Below, piece after piece: positions 52,258-63,557 of a stretch of DNA of 64,000 bases. Origin of the DNA: Lodderomyces elongisporus (Eukaryota; Ascomycota; Pichiomycetes; Serinales; Debaryomycetaceae). A program made the position numbers and the translations under genes. How positions within the stretch are numbered: the stretch's first letter is position 1; every line of letters begins with the position of its first letter. The stretch is from the NCBI RefSeq assembly GCF_030384665.1, contig NC_083675.1, positions 1,112,001 to 1,176,000 of the forward strand. Reading direction: 5' to 3'. The notes beneath the pieces were generated by a model. That model did not search any database, was not told where the DNA came from, and saw only the letters and a list, made by a program, of their open reading frames with translations.

Positions 52258-52805
52258 TACAAAGAGAAATTTTTCATTTCACCAACTGTTGTTGTTGTTA
52301 TAGGTGTCTCTTACTCTTACTCTTACTGTTTGTTTAATTGTTTGTTTGATTGATTGTTCGTTCATTTTCTTTTAATATATATATATATATATATTTGACT
52401 ACAGTTAACTCCCACAAAAGTGTTCTTGATCTTATTTTAACAGAAAAAGAAGAAAAAAAAAATATTTGGTGTATGTACGGGATTTAACGACAATAAAAAA
52501 AATATATATATACTGTGTTGATATTAGAGTAGGTGAAAATTATAGACGTGTAGCAAAAATATCAACAACTACTACATCAACTAGAAGATGAAGAAACCAA
52601 ATGAACCAGCTTATGAATACACAAGACCTATATGTTCTACATCACTTTTTTTTTGGCGTTTCCGTGTTGTTTTTGCTTGTTCTTGTTCTTGCTCTTTAAT
52701 TCTTTATTCTTTACTTCTTTACTTCTTCTTGTGTGCAAGTTTTTTTTCATTTTTTTTCTCTTGTTCTTTTATCTTTTCTCTTTTTTCTTTTTTTTTTCTT
52801 TAGTT

Positions 52806-52826
52806 GGGGGGGGGGGGGGGGGGGGG
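52806..52826. repeat. Poly-G tract (21 G)
   Basis: Homopolymeric G run immediately downstream of a pyrimidine-rich block, in the INO80/TMEM14 divergent region. Confidence 0.95.
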
Positions 52827-53338
52827 TGAGGGGGAGAGAAAGACTGCTTCGTGATAATCCGCCCTCTGCTTTGGAAATTGTCTTCTCCTAACTCGTCGAA
52901 CGCGCACACCACAGCACGCACACATAACACAACATTACACAACATAACACATTATAACAGCACTAACAACAGCACCACCACCACTACCAACACCAGGAAA
53001 TGGATAAAGTGTTGTTAACTGTAGGAGCGAAAGCAGAGCAGAGCAAATAGTATATGATTTATATATATATAAAAAAAGTAACACTTTGTTAATCAAAAAA
53101 TGGGGAACCGAAAAAAAAAAAAAAATAAGAGAACTGTGTAAGTCATAATTAGTAGTAAATTACCTCCCACTTGATCATTTTATAGATAATCAGAAGGTGT
53201 GAGGAAGTGGAATGTTTTAGCGTGTAGTTGAACAACAGAGTTGGTCAAAGTTTCGTGATGATAATTTTATTTAATTTAAAAACATCTTTATTTATTGTGC
53301 TGTAGTACACGACACAATTTATTTAGCTTATTTATTTT

Positions 53339-53348
53339 ATCACGTGAT
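53339..53348. promoter_or_regulatory. Perfect ATCACGTGAT palindrome (Cbf1-type E-box)
   Basis: A 10-bp perfect palindrome with the CACGTG core, 293 bp upstream of the TMEM14 start. In Candida, Cbf1 binds TCACGTGA-type sites at respiratory, sulfur and ribosomal genes (established). Occupancy here is inferred. Confidence 0.55.
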
Positions 53349-53640
53349 TACAAATCCAGAGCAAATTTTACTTATTATTATTATTTATTTATTAATATTT
53401 ATTAATAGTTATTTAAATTACTATTATCGAATTTCGAATACGGAATTAGCGAGGCAAACCATGATATTTTCCAAGACAATTAACATAGCGAACTACATTT
53501 TCCGCTTTATAATTTAATCTCACTCATTCTTAATTTTTTGGCCTTTTCTTTTCCTTTTGCTTTTCTTTTCTCCCCAACTACTGAATTTGTTTTCTATTTT
53601 TTGGTTTAAACAATATATCTCAATAATTAATTCACTCATC

Positions 53641-53973
53641 ATGGAACATCCAGCATTCACTTTATCAGGGCTTTGCGCCATTGGAGGAATTATGGGCTAT
53701 GTCCGTAAAGGATCACTCCCCTCCCTCATTGCCGGTACTGCCGTCTCTGTCTTGTATGGCTACTCTGGCTACTTGTTGAAGCAAAATGCCAACTACGGAA
53801 TCGAATTGGCTCTTGGTACAAGCTCCATCTTGTTGGTTGCAGGTTTGGCAAGAGCCATCCCCACAGGTTTCCAGAAACCAGTTCCCTTAATCTTGCTCTT
53901 GCTTGGAAGTGTGTCAACTGGATATTACTTTAAAAAGTACAATGATTTCTACCCAATCTTTAAAACAGATTAA
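53641..53973 (+). CDS. TMEM14 family small membrane protein (yeast Tmh11 type)
   Basis: The ATG at 53641 (MEHPAFTLSGLCAIGGIMGY) gives 110 residues, the family's usual length. The open frame continues upstream, but only from a TTG through T-rich leader. The protein is almost entirely membrane helices with the TMEM14 pattern: GGIMGYVRKGSLPSLIAG, then GYSGYLLKQN, then LALGTSSILLVAGLARA and a last span ending with GYYFKKYNDF. In vertebrates TMEM14C works in mitochondrial porphyrin handling; the yeast homologue YJR085C (Tmh11) is mitochondrial with little known function. It is divergent from INO80. Confidence 0.88.
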   Translation: MEHPAFTLSGLCAIGGIMGYVRKGSLPSLIAGTAVSVLYGYSGYLLKQNANYGIELALGTSSILLVAGLARAIPTGFQKPVPLILLLLGSVSTGYYFKKYNDFYPIFKTD

Positions 53974-54603
53974 AACAAGGTAGGATCTACTACTTTAAAC
54001 CTTTTTATCGATAAATGAGCCTTGCTTGTACTTATCTTTTAAATTTGGGGTAATTTTTTTGTTTGGTGTGGGAGCTGGTAGCTGGGAGCTGGGAGAGGAG
54101 AGAGTGGACAAGAAGAACTTGGCAAAGAATCGAGTTGAAACAATCAAATGAATGTGGACTTAGGAGTATTGTAAATAGATGATTAATCAATGTATCAATT
54201 AGAAACATTCTTGATTACTCTGAGTCAATTGGCTCTACCCTTTTTTTTTTTTTGTTTGTTCGTTTTTGATACAATGTAGATTTGTCAGAGACTTGGGACA
54301 AAATAAAAAGATAAAAAAATGAAAGGAATATTGTATTGCAAATCTCTACTATATATGTAATTTGTATAAATGAATAAATAAATAAGCAAGTAAAAGCACA
54401 ATACCAAACTGGCAAACCGGGGAACTAAAGTAAGAATAAATCATGCAAATGGGTGGGTCTCCTAAAAGTCGTAATCATGGATGAATAGATGATGAAGGAA
54501 AAAGAAAGAAATAAATAAATAAATAAATAAATAAAGGAATAAGTTAAGAAAAGTCGTTCATGTCTATGCTTGTAATTGTTTGTTTTCTTTTTCTCTTCTT
54601 TGC
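53974..54603. other. Convergent 3' region, TMEM14 gene / small unknown gene
   Basis: 630 bp with GGGAGCTG repeats (54068-54093), a T-tract (54240-54253) and an (AAAT/AATA)n run (54507-54533). No gene seen. Confidence 0.5.
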
Positions 54604-54879
54604 TTAGTTCAAGTCAATGGCTGAGAGTTTTCTAACTGGCAAAAGCTCTTCTCCGTCATTAACAGCAACTTGAGAATCGTGATCATCAATGGCAGCCAAA
54701 GGCTTCAACAACGAAGTACCTCCACTATTGGCTCTTCCTCTCAAGCTGGCCAAAGTTTCGGAAATGCTACTTTGTCTGCTCAGCTTGGCAGTTAGTTTTG
54801 GCGATGAGACAGGTGAAACGTTGGGGATAACAAATGGCTCACTGGCTTCTGAGGTTAATGATAAAAATGTAGATGACAT
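54604..54879 (-). CDS. Small Ser-rich protein of unknown function
   Basis: The ATG at 54879 gives 91 residues (MSSTFLSLTSEASEPFVIP); the frame is open further upstream but without an ATG. The composition is normal for protein and not repeat-driven. There is a possible kinase site in KLSRQSSISE (RQSS, PKA/AGC-like), a basic LRGRANSGG segment and a conserved-looking acidic C-terminus ending KLSAIDLN. No signal peptide, membrane span or known domain is recognised. A long (2.5 kb) upstream region shared with RPS3 suggests complex regulation. Whether it is conserved in relatives must be tested; coding potential seems likely. Confidence 0.6.
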   Translation of the reverse strand: MSSTFLSLTSEASEPFVIPNVSPVSSPKLTAKLSRQSSISETLASLRGRANSGGTSLLKPLAAIDDHDSQVAVNDGEELLPVRKLSAIDLN

Positions 54880-57370
54880 TGCTGTTTTTTTTTTGGAGTT
54901 GTAGTATGTATATGACTTGTAACACAATTGTAACACGAGATTGTAGATAATAGTTTAAAAGGAAGAAGGAAGAAAAAAATGAAAAGGGTATAGATCAGAA
55001 AGAAGATGAAAGAGGAAAACTTATGGGGTATTTATACATCAATGCTAAAGCAAGGATTGTTTTTTTTGTTGTCCCATATTTCTACAAGTAAATTCTGTGG
55101 AGAAAGGAGGGAAGAAGGTTTGGAGATGTAAAGGTGTATACACACATCACACACACACACACATGTGGTATGATGAAATGTTAGAGAAACAAGTTTTTTT
55201 TTTTGTGGTTAGAAAGAAAGATAAGGCGGTGTGGGCTGTATTCTGAATACAATGGAGTTTAATATCCGAAACTATTCTGTACAAAGATCTTCCCCACTTA
55301 CATCATACATTGCCGATTCACAAGTTCTCTCTCTTTCTCTTTCTCTTTCGCCCATACATTAATTCTTCATAATAAAACAATAATAAATGACTCTCTGTAT
55401 TTATTTTATTTATTATTTATTATTTATTTTTTTATTAACTTTGCTGTCTCTCTCTCTCTCTCTGTGTGTGTGTGTTCTTTGTATGACCAATGATGTAACC
55501 GTTGTAGTACAAAAAAAAACAATAATTATTTAATATAATATTTTTTTGACCGGTGTTTTTGTGTAATTTAAGAGTACGGGGTAGATGTCACAGGAAGGAG
55601 ATACGATGCATCCACACATCCATACTTGAAGAAACAAAAAAACAGCATAAGTTTCTTCTTTCTTATTACCCGTGATTTTCTGTACCATTCGGAGATTAGA
55701 TTCCGTGGAAGAAGGAGAGAAACAACGAAAGAAAATAAAGATTTCTTTTTTTATAATTAGAAGAAGTCTTTACATAACAAAACCTCCCTCAACTCTGCAG
55801 AAAGAGATGAGAACAAGCTGTGGCAATTCTTTGCTGGGTGTTGCTGACAAATTGTACTTTAGTACCACAGTCTCTGCGTATCTGCACTGCACAGTCAACG
55901 CCTCTAATTAACTATAACTTTCACTTTCACCTTCACTTGCTTTTCTTCCCATATTCCCCTTACTCTCTCTTCCCCCCCCCCTCGCCCCTTTTGAACCGAT
56001 AACCTTTTTGGAGTCTCAAATTCCGTATAGCCGAGATGTTTGTAAAAGAGTTCAAAAAAAAAAAATTAGAATAGAAAGAAAAGGGGAAGAGGGAGGGGGG
56101 GAAAGGAAAAGAGATACACTTTGTTGTATAAAGTTCAAGATAAGAAACACATTACATTTTCCAAAACCTACACTCTTGATTTCGCCCTTGATGGATATAT
56201 ATTTTCTTTTTTGGAATAATTATCAATACTTTTCACACTGATGAAATATGTATATTTGAAAGAGATAAAGAGTGGTATTCCTCGTTTCGTTGAACTATAA
56301 TCTTTTTTTTTGTCTTCTTTATTCTTGTCTTCTTTATTTTTGCCTTTTATGTTATCAATCTTTGCCCTCATTCCACGGTTATAATTAAACTTGAGATTTG
56401 TGATTATTGCCAGCTGTTATTGCCTTCTATTGCTTATATTTCTTCTTATTCTCGGATATTCTCTTTTTCTATTTCCCATTTGTGTAAAGACAATTATGTA
56501 ATGTATACCACGACTATCATCGCTAACTTGCATTCTTGAAAACACACAAAAACGGAACGGATTATCCTCAAGCTAGATGTAGGATATCTGAATTTGGAAA
56601 GTATAGTCCGAAAACAATAATGAATAGTTTTACATTGATAAAAACTTAGGGAAAGCTATCGGTTCAATTTGGTCTATGAAAATCGGGTTGTTGAATCTAC
56701 ATTTTCACTCTTTACAACACAAGAAATAATAATCGAAATAAATAGAAAACAAATGATAAAACAGGGCAAACAAACTGGTGTTTACGCCAACTCTGAAATA
56801 TTTACCGAAAAACATCAGTTTTAACCAGTATATGAAAAAATTGGCAACTACGAAACTGAGTACACGTATACACGATATAAACACACCTTTTTTTTTCTCT
56901 TTCTATCCCACTACATACAAGTCATCAAGTAGTATATTATATTTTTTTTCATCTCATTTCCTCTTTAGCACTCTTTCTCATCTGCTATATACTTTTCCCT
57001 CTTTTTTATTTTTCTTACTACTGCAAGTGAATTGTTGTTGCAAATGAAATGGTAGCTCATACTTGAACAAGTTAGGGTTATACCCTATTTTGTTGCAGTT
57101 TATTATTTATTTTTTCTTCTTTTTCTTTCTCTTTGTCTTTACTCTATCTGCGAACATTTCGAAATTTTTCACATTCCACTACTCTCAAGCAGTGCGCATC
57201 GTACGGGGAAAACGAAAAATAGAAAATGGAAAATTCACAATAGAGCTATCCAAAACAAAACCTTCAAATTCTTCTTAGTTTTTTTTTTTTTCATTCTTTT
57301 TTTGGTTTGATCTTAGTATAACCTGAACCATCCCGGAAACCCCACAACAACAACAACATCAACAACAACA
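54880..57370. other. Divergent promoter region, small gene / RPS3 (2.5 kb)
   Basis: Contains CA/GT and CT dinucleotide repeats (55138-55161, 55328-55348, 55447-55474), C- and G-rich patches (55971-55981, 56089-56103), TTCTTTATT repeats (56311-56341), a Tbf1-like palindrome (57071-57087), a T-rich stretch and an ACAACA repeat (57344-57370) just before the RPS3 ATG. Short ORFs seen are not convincing. Confidence 0.6.
57071..57087. promoter_or_regulatory. Tbf1-type site GTTAGGGTTATACCCTA upstream of RPS3
   Basis: GTTAGGGTT is the complement of the AACCCTAAC core of Tbf1 sites, and it is followed directly by an inverted CCCTA, forming a TAGGG-TTATA-CCCTA dyad. It lies 284 bp before the RPS3 ATG. 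In Candida albicans, Tbf1 (with Cbf1) drives ribosomal protein genes in place of Rap1, so the site fits its context. Confidence 0.7.
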
Positions 57371-58114
57371 ATGGTCAACGCAATCTTGTCAAAGAAAAAG
57401 AAGTTAGTAGCTGACGGTGTCTTCTACGCTGAATTGAACGAATTCTTCACCAGAGAATTGGCCGAACAAGGATATGCTGGTGTCGAAGTCAGAAAGACTC
57501 CATCAAAATTGGAAATCATCGTCAAGGCTTCAAACACTCAAGGTGTCCTTGGTGAACAAGGTAGAAGAATCCACGAATTGACCTCATTGATTGTCAAGAG
57601 ATTCAAATTGTCACCAGAAGGTATTGCCATCTACGCTGAAAGAGTTGAAGAAAGAGGTCTTTCTGCTGCTGTCCAAGCTGAAGCTTTGAAGGCTAAATTG
57701 TTGAACGGTTTGCCAATCAGAAGAGCCGCTTACGGTGTCTTGAGATTCGCCATGGGTGCCGGTGCTAAGGGTGTCGAAGTTGTCATCTCTGGTAAATTGA
57801 GAGCTGCTAGAGCCAAGTCACAAAAATACGCTGACGGTTTCATGATCCACTCTGGTCAACCAACCAACGACTTTATTGACATTGCTATCAGACACGTCTT
57901 GATGAGACAAGGTGTCTTGGGTGTCAAGGTTAAGATTATGAAGGACCCAGCTCAAAACAGATTCGGTCCAAGAGCTTTGCCAGATGCTGTCAAGATTGCT
58001 GAAGCTAAGGACGAAGACGAAGTTGTCCCAGCTCCATACGTCAAGAACTACAAGCAAAAACCAGAAGAAGTTGAAGCTGTTGCTGAGTCAGCTGAAGTCG
58101 AAGCTGCTGCTTAA
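57371..58114 (+). CDS. RPS3: 40S ribosomal protein uS3 (Rps3)
   Basis: Rps3 sits at the mRNA entry channel of the 40S subunit and also has DNA-repair-related activities. The 247-residue protein begins [26 protein letters not shown]. It contains the KH domain with the [10 protein letters not shown] loop (about residues 60-69) and the C-terminal S3 fold ([25 protein letters not shown], about 136-160). The last 25 residues are acidic and Ala-rich, as in yeasts. The codon choice is strongly biased (repeated AAG, GGT, GTC, TTG, AGA), typical of very highly expressed genes and unlike its neighbours. The leader ends in an ACAACA-rich stretch. A Tbf1-type site is found upstream. Confidence 0.97.
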   Translation: MVNAILSKKKKLVADGVFYAELNEFFTRELAEQGYAGVEVRKTPSKLEIIVKASNTQGVLGEQGRRIHELTSLIVKRFKLSPEGIAIYAERVEERGLSAAVQAEALKAKLLNGLPIRRAAYGVLRFAMGAGAKGVEVVISGKLRAARAKSQKYADGFMIHSGQPTNDFIDIAIRHVLMRQGVLGVKVKIMKDPAQNRFGPRALPDAVKIAEAKDEDEVVPAPYVKNYKQKPEEVEAVAESAEVEAAA

Positions 58115-58660
58115 GTTTAAACCAAAGCTCATGTTTTTTTTTTAAAACTTTAGCGTGCATCTGCATGTATCTATATGTATGTATGTATGTATATATGTAT
58201 CTGTATATGTGCATTTTTCACTTTATTGAACTTTGAATCTATCTGGAATAGAGTTTTATTGTTGTTTTTTTTTTCATAAGAGCAGTAGTTTGTATTGAAT
58301 TCTCTAATGTACCAAAGAATGAAAATAATGATGGATTCCGCCAACACATTGTTTAGCTTCTTACTCGATTGTTTCAACGATAGATTAGAGTAAACTCTGG
58401 TTTTTCTCGTTAAGACCATCTATCTTGTTTTGTTGTTTTTTCTTTTGTTTCTTGTTTTTTATTTTTGTTTTTGTTTACTTTTCTATTCTTTTTTTCAAAT
58501 TTTTCATTAATATTAGTAGTAGTGAAAATAACAAGAGCAGTACAAACTATTCTATAAACTTCGTTAGTCTATGTAAGCAGATAAGCAAGGTGTAATTATC
58601 AATATATATATAATATATATAATATATATATATTCACCTTGCTAACTCATCCAAATGCCG
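58115..58660. terminator. Convergent 3' region RPS3 / ADE6
   Basis: 546 bp with GTAT repeats (58170-58205), TTGTTTT repeats (58430-58485) and an AT-only near-palindrome (58601-58633) next to the ADE6 stop. No gene seen. Confidence 0.55.
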
Positions 58661-61600
58661 TTAAACGTCTCCAACCCATGCTCTGGCGTTTTTAAACAAC
58701 TCGACCCATGGACCGTAAGCACCCCATTCTTCACCTTGAGCAGGTGGGTAGAATGAGTTAGCTTCCTTACGCGTGACTCTTTCAGGGTGAGGCATCATTG
58801 CTAAAACTCTACCATTCTTGGAACTGATACCAGCAATACCCTTTGGAGAACCATTTGGATTGAATGGATAATTTTGAGTAACATTACCATAATTATCCAC
58901 GTAATGAACAACATCCAAATTGAAACTTTCTGCATCCTCGGCCGACTTGAATTGGGCGCGACCCTCACCGTGCGCCACTGCAATGGGCAATTTAGAGCCT
59001 TTCATGTTTTGCAAAAAGATGGAGTTATTCTTTTCGCTTGCCTCAACTTCAACCATAACAAACCTAGCCTCGTATTGTTCAGACAAGTTTCTCTCAAACG
59101 TTGGCCAGTGATCAGAGCCTGGAATCAATTCAGCAATTCGACTAAAAAATTGACAACCATTACAAGCACCAAAGGCAAATGTGTCTTCTCTTTCTTGGAA
59201 AAACTTTTTAAATTCACTTCTCGCGCGTTCATTGAACAACACTGATTTGGCCCAACCTGCACCTGCACCCAAGACATCACCATATGAGAACCCACCACAT
59301 GCAGCTAAACCAACAAAGTCATCAAGTGTAACTCTGCCGTCCAAAATGTCCGACATTGTAACGTCAAAAACATCAAATCCGGCTTGCAAGAAACTCCATG
59401 CCATCTCCTGTTGAGAATTGACACCTTGCTCCCTCAAAATGGCAACCTTGGGTCTTGTATTGTATGTTTTACGATCTGATGGGTTAAATGTCAACTGATA
59501 CTGAATACCAGGATCCTTGTTATCTTCAATTGCTTTATATTCTTGTTCAGAAGTTAAAGGATTGTCTCTCAATTTCTGAATATGGTAAGAAGTGTTGCTC
59601 CATAATTTTTGCAAGTCGGAACGAGATGAAGTGTAGATTGGAGTTCCGTTATATGAGATGTTTACTGACTGGTCACCACCAAAGTTTGGTCTTCCAACAA
59701 CTTTAACATACTCTTCATCGACTCCATTAGTCTTCAATACTTCCTTAAATTGAATCAAGTCTTGGAATTTGATTTGGAACACAGCTCCCAATTCCTCATT
59801 AAACAACTCAACAAACTTGTCATCTTCACCACTCAATGCAATGTCTAATCCACATCTACCTGCGAATGCCATCTCCAAAACAGTGGTCAATAAACCACCC
59901 TCGGATCTATCGTGATATGCCAAAACAGGAAACTGTTTGTGTAGCACAACCAAGGATTGAAGGAACGATTTCAAGACTTTATTAGAGTGCACGGTAGGTG
60001 CTGAGTCGCCAACTTCTTTGTAAACTTGAGCCAATGCAGAGCCACCAAGAGACTTTTTCTGTTCTTTTGCAGCCAAGTCGACGAGAACCAAGACTGTGTC
60101 ATCAACAGGCAAAAGTTGTGGCGTCCAAGTTCTCGAGGTGTTGTCGACTGGAGCAAATGCTGTGACTGTTAATGCTAATGGAGCTGTAACCTCCTTGTCA
60201 TCCCATTTCATCTTCATACTCATGGAATCTTTACCTACCGGAATGGAGATTCCCAAGTCAGGACACAACTCCATTCCAATAGCTTGCACAGCTTCATACA
60301 ACTTGGCACCTTCACCTGGGTGATTGGCTGCTGACATCCAGTTTGCTGAAAGCTTAACATGCTCCAATGAGGAAACATCTGCAGCAAAAAGATTCAACAA
60401 TGACTCAGCAACACACATCTTGGCCGAAGCAGCAGCAGAAATGAGAGCCAAATTAGGTTTTTCACCCATGGCCATTGCTTCACCGGTTGCCAATACAGTG
60501 TCACCTAAAGAAGTTGCAGTAACACCAACATCAGCAACTGGAACTTGCCATGGACCAACCATTTGATCACGATCCACCAAACCGGTAATGAAACGGTCAC
60601 CAATGGTGATAAGAAAAGATTTGGAACCAACTGAAGGCAATTGCAAAACACGTTGAATCGACTCATCAATGTCCAAGTTTGAAGTCGAAAATGGTTTCAA
60701 ATGCAAATCTTCAGTTTCGGCAACACGTGACATCTTTGGTGGTTTGCCAAAAAGAACAGACATTTCCAAGTCGATTGGTGTGGTCTTCAATAAAGAATCA
60801 GTCAACACCAAACGTTGCTCTTCAGTGGCATCACCGACAACTGCAAATGGTGCTCTTTCACGCTTACAAATCTCAGAAAATAATTCAAGGTTTTCTGGAG
60901 CGACACCCAAGACATACCTCTCTTGAGATTCGTTACACCAGATTTCCATTGGTGACATTCCTGGTTCCAATGAAAGAATGCTTCTCAATTCAAATCTGGC
61001 ACCTAAATCGTTGTCGTGGACCAATTCGGGTAAAGCATTACTTAAACCACCAGCACCAACATCGTGGATGGACTGGATAGGGTTGCCATCGACACCGAGT
61101 GAGACACACGCATCAATAACCTGTTGTGCTCTTCTTTGCAATTCAGGGTTACCTCTTTGCACTGAAGCAAAATCCAACTCTGCTGAACCTTCACCAGAGC
61201 TGATTGAGGAAGCAGCACCACCTCCCAATCCAATAAGCATTGATTGACCACCCAACACAATCAACTTGGCGCCAGGGGTAATTTTCCTATTCTTCAATGC
61301 CAAATCAGGTCTAATGGCACCCATACCACCAGCCAACATAATTGGTTTATGAAATCCTCTAACTTCTTTTTCACCTTTACCGTTTTCAACCTCAGTGGTC
61401 AATGTTCTAAAATAACCATTAATTGCTGGTCTACCAAATTCATTGTTGAATGCGGCAGATCCAATTGGAGCTTCGATCATAATGTCCAATGAGCTTGCAA
61501 TGTGATTTGGTTTTCCAATATCTCTTTCCCATGGTTGTTTCAAATCTGGGATGTTCAAATCCGAGACAGTAAAACCAGATAAACCTGCTTTGGACTTGGA

Positions 61601-62668
61601 GCCTCTTCCAACGGCACCTTCATCTCTAATTTCACCACCAGAACCGGTAGCAGCACCTGCAAAAGGTGATACCGCAGTTGGATGGTTGTGTGTTTCCACC
61701 TTCACCAATGTTTGAACGTTTTCTTTGATCGACTTCCATTGCTTGGTTTTAAAGTCTGGGGTAAACACGTAACCTTCGGGACCTTCAAAAACAGCTGCAT
61801 TGTCTGAGTAGGCAGAAACGGTGTATTGTGGGTTTTTCTCATGAGTGTTTCTAATCATTTTGAAAAGGGACTTTTCTTTTGCTTCTCCGTCAATTGTCCA
61901 GTCTGCATTGAAAATCTTGTGACGACAGTGCTCGGAATTGACTTGAGCAAACATGAAAAGTTCAACATCCGTAGGGTTGCGTCCAATAACTTGAGTAAAT
62001 GCATTTGTCAAGTATTCAATTTCACCTTTATCCAATGCCAAACCCATCTCCTTATTGGCCTTTGTCAAGTTGCTCTCATCGCCCAAGAGGTCAACGACAA
62101 CAAGAGGTTTTGGCTCGTGGTGGGCAAATAAATCATTGTATTGTGGGAAATCATTGTTAATGTAAAGCTTTTGAGTCATTCTGTCAAAAACTGAGGTCAA
62201 GGCTTCACCTTGCACCTTGGCGGAAGCGCCATTTTTGTATTGAATCAATAATGACAATCCACGCTCTATCCTCTCGACAAAGTCTCCCAAGCCACAGATT
62301 TGAGAGATATCAGTTGCCTTGGATGACCATGGAGAAATTGTTCCTGGTCGTGGCAAAATCTGAATCAACTCTTGACTGCTTTCCGTGTTGGCGAATTTGT
62401 GTTCACCTCCAGTCGAATATTTGATCAACTCCTTGTTCAAGGGCTGGTTGTCATCAACGGGGTTGTCATAGGTTAACAAAATTTTCAACAACTCCAACTG
62501 CTTTGCAGTAAGGGGCTTCTTCAATGAAACGTAATGGGTATACTGGCTAGCAACCCCTTCGATCAACTGTGGTTGACCAAGTTTTTTCTCCACCTCCTGG
62601 ATCAAGGTATTAACACGAAACTGTGATAATGCCTTTGGACCAGGTAAAATAAGAAAGTTTTCTGCCAT
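58661..62668 (-). CDS. ADE6: Phosphoribosylformylglycinamidine synthase (FGAM synthase)
   Basis: Ade6 converts FGAR, ATP and glutamine to FGAM, the fourth step of purine synthesis, in the cytosol. The ATG at 62668 ([19 protein letters not shown]) gives 1335 residues, as expected for the single-chain eukaryotic PurL (yeast 1358). The open frame continues upstream without an ATG. The N-terminal PurS-like region is followed by tandem synthase halves with [20 protein letters not shown] and [34 protein letters not shown], and HDRSEGGL in the second half. The C-terminal glutaminase domain has the nucleophile Cys in [12 protein letters not shown] (near residue 1168) and the His-Pro-Glu triad end in [10 protein letters not shown] (near 1293). 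Confidence 0.96.
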   Translation of the reverse strand: MAENFLILPGPKALSQFRVNTLIQEVEKKLGQPQLIEGVASQYTHYVSLKKPLTAKQLELLKILLTYDNPVDDNQPLNKELIKYSTGGEHKFANTESSQELIQILPRPGTISPWSSKATDISQICGLGDFVERIERGLSLLIQYKNGASAKVQGEALTSVFDRMTQKLYINNDFPQYNDLFAHHEPKPLVVVDLLGDESNLTKANKEMGLALDKGEIEYLTNAFTQVIGRNPTDVELFMFAQVNSEHCRHKIFNADWTIDGEAKEKSLFKMIRNTHEKNPQYTVSAYSDNAAVFEGPEGYVFTPDFKTKQWKSIKENVQTLVKVETHNHPTAVSPFAGAATGSGGEIRDEGAVGRGSKSKAGLSGFTVSDLNIPDLKQPWERDIGKPNHIASSLDIMIEAPIGSAAFNNEFGRPAINGYFRTLTTEVENGKGEKEVRGFHKPIMLAGGMGAIRPDLALKNRKITPGAKLIVLGGQSMLIGLGGGAASSISSGEGSAELDFASVQRGNPELQRRAQQVIDACVSLGVDGNPIQSIHDVGAGGLSNALPELVHDNDLGARFELRSILSLEPGMSPMEIWCNESQERYVLGVAPENLELFSEICKRERAPFAVVGDATEEQRLVLTDSLLKTTPIDLEMSVLFGKPPKMSRVAETEDLHLKPFSTSNLDIDESIQRVLQLPSVGSKSFLITIGDRFITGLVDRDQMVGPWQVPVADVGVTATSLGDTVLATGEAMAMGEKPNLALISAAASAKMCVAESLLNLFAADVSSLEHVKLSANWMSAANHPGEGAKLYEAVQAIGMELCPDLGISIPVGKDSMSMKMKWDDKEVTAPLALTVTAFAPVDNTSRTWTPQLLPVDDTVLVLVDLAAKEQKKSLGGSALAQVYKEVGDSAPTVHSNKVLKSFLQSLVVLHKQFPVLAYHDRSEGGLLTTVLEMAFAGRCGLDIALSGEDDKFVELFNEELGAVFQIKFQDLIQFKEVLKTNGVDEEYVKVVGRPNFGGDQSVNISYNGTPIYTSSRSDLQKLWSNTSYHIQKLRDNPLTSEQEYKAIEDNKDPGIQYQLTFNPSDRKTYNTRPKVAILREQGVNSQQEMAWSFLQAGFDVFDVTMSDILDGRVTLDDFVGLAACGGFSYGDVLGAGAGWAKSVLFNERARSEFKKFFQEREDTFAFGACNGCQFFSRIAELIPGSDHWPTFERNLSEQYEARFVMVEVEASEKNNSIFLQNMKGSKLPIAVAHGEGRAQFKSAEDAESFNLDVVHYVDNYGNVTQNYPFNPNGSPKGIAGISSKNGRVLAMMPHPERVTRKEANSFYPPAQGEEWGAYGPWVELFKNARAWVGDV

Positions 62669-63265
62669 TTTGGTGCAAAGGAAAAAAAAAGGTGAGGAGT
62701 GAGGGAGAAGAGCAGAAGTAAAAGTGGAAGCGGGAGTAGAAATATAGATATAAATGGAAGTGAAAGTGGAAGTGGAAGAGAAGAATACAAAGCTAAGTAT
62801 TGAACAAACTCTTATTTCGAGCAAAGAGTTTACAACTCATTGCAACATTTATATCTGAAAAATTAGATGCGAGAGGATGTGTATGTGTGTGTGTGTGTGT
62901 GCAAGTGAGAGAGAGAAAGAGATGGAGAAATTAATTATAATGGGATTACATTTCTGACTCTTTTTTTTTGTTTGTATATGTGTGTGTATATATATATATA
63001 AAATTGTATTTGTCTCTGTCTCTGTCTTTGTCTTTGTCTCACTCGCAATTTCTTCCTCATGACAAATTTTATTTTTTTTATTAGTTTTTTATTTTGTGCT
63101 ATACTTGCAACAGTGATGGGGCATGAAGTTCATCCAAAGATGTTTTTTCTTATCTCAACCTCTCTCTCTCTCTCTCTCTCTTTTTGTAATAGCTCATCTC
63201 ATTAAAATTACTCAATCATCAAGTACTATCCACAATCCACTAGTAATAATCAAAATACACATCAA
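62669..63265. other. Divergent promoter region ADE6 / DUF2462 gene
   Basis: 597 bp with GGAAGTGAAAGT purine repeats (62703-62790), GT repeats (62881-62902, 62978-62988), an AT tract (62988-63003), GTCTCT repeats (63010-63040) and a CT run (63158-63182). I saw no perfect Bas1 TGACTC palindrome; a single TGACTC occurs at 62954-62959. Confidence 0.55.
62954..62959. promoter_or_regulatory. TGACTC element upstream of ADE6
   Basis: One TGACTC hexamer, the core recognised by Bas1 and Gcn4 at yeast purine and amino-acid genes, lies about 286 bp upstream of ADE6. A six-base match can occur by chance. Confidence 0.3.
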
Positions 63266-63550
63266 ATGGCTCAGGGTAACTTGAAATTGAAATCTAAAGG
63301 ACCAGGCCGCGTTACGAAGAAACAACAGAATCCAGCACGTGCCAAACCAAAGATCATTAAACCTAAAAAGCAAACAGCAAAAGAAGCGCAAAAATTGACA
63401 AAAGTCCATCAAGGACAGTTGATGAAGAGTACGGAGACACTTATTGCTGGAAGAGTCGGACACTTGGAACTCATTAAAGGATCAAGAAGACAAACAGAAA
63501 AGGAAAATAAGGCTGCTGCTGCTGCTGCTGCTGCAAAACTGAAAAAATGA
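63266..63550 (+). CDS. DUF2462 (UPF0390) small basic nucleolar-type protein
   Basis: This 94-residue, Lys-rich protein starts MAQGNLKLKSKGPGRVTKKQ. The MAQGxxKxK start, the KxxxPKK basic patch and a conserved central ...LTKVHQGQLMKSTETLIAGRVGHLELI region fit the DUF2462/UPF0390 family. That family includes the human C19orf53 (LYDG10) protein and a small yeast nuclear/nucleolar protein; its role is poorly known. The C-terminus has eight Ala codons (GCT repeat, 63512-63535) and then KLKK. The stop at 63548-63550 is only 7 bp before the ATG of the next ORF on the same strand. Confidence 0.8.
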   Translation: MAQGNLKLKSKGPGRVTKKQQNPARAKPKIIKPKKQTAKEAQKLTKVHQGQLMKSTETLIAGRVGHLELIKGSRRQTEKENKAAAAAAAAKLKK

Positions 63551-63557
63551 GGAAGAG

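Larger units (their letters stand above)
51787..53640. other. Divergent promoter region INO80 / TMEM14 gene
   Basis: 1.85 kb. Contains GGTGGT repeats (51838-51875), purine-rich GAGAGA (52083-52135), CA and TA dinucleotide repeats (52227-52256, 52375-52394), CTTACT repeats (52310-52327), a CT/T-rich block leading into a 21-G tract (52806-52826), AACAC/ATAACAC repeats (52925-52965) and a perfect TCACGTGA palindrome (53339-53348). Short ORFs inside are T-tract artefacts. Confidence 0.6.

Noticed and set aside
62669..62824. N-terminal extension of ADE6
   Set aside because: The frame is open but has no ATG, its sequence is purine-repeat derived, and the family start matches the ATG at 62668.
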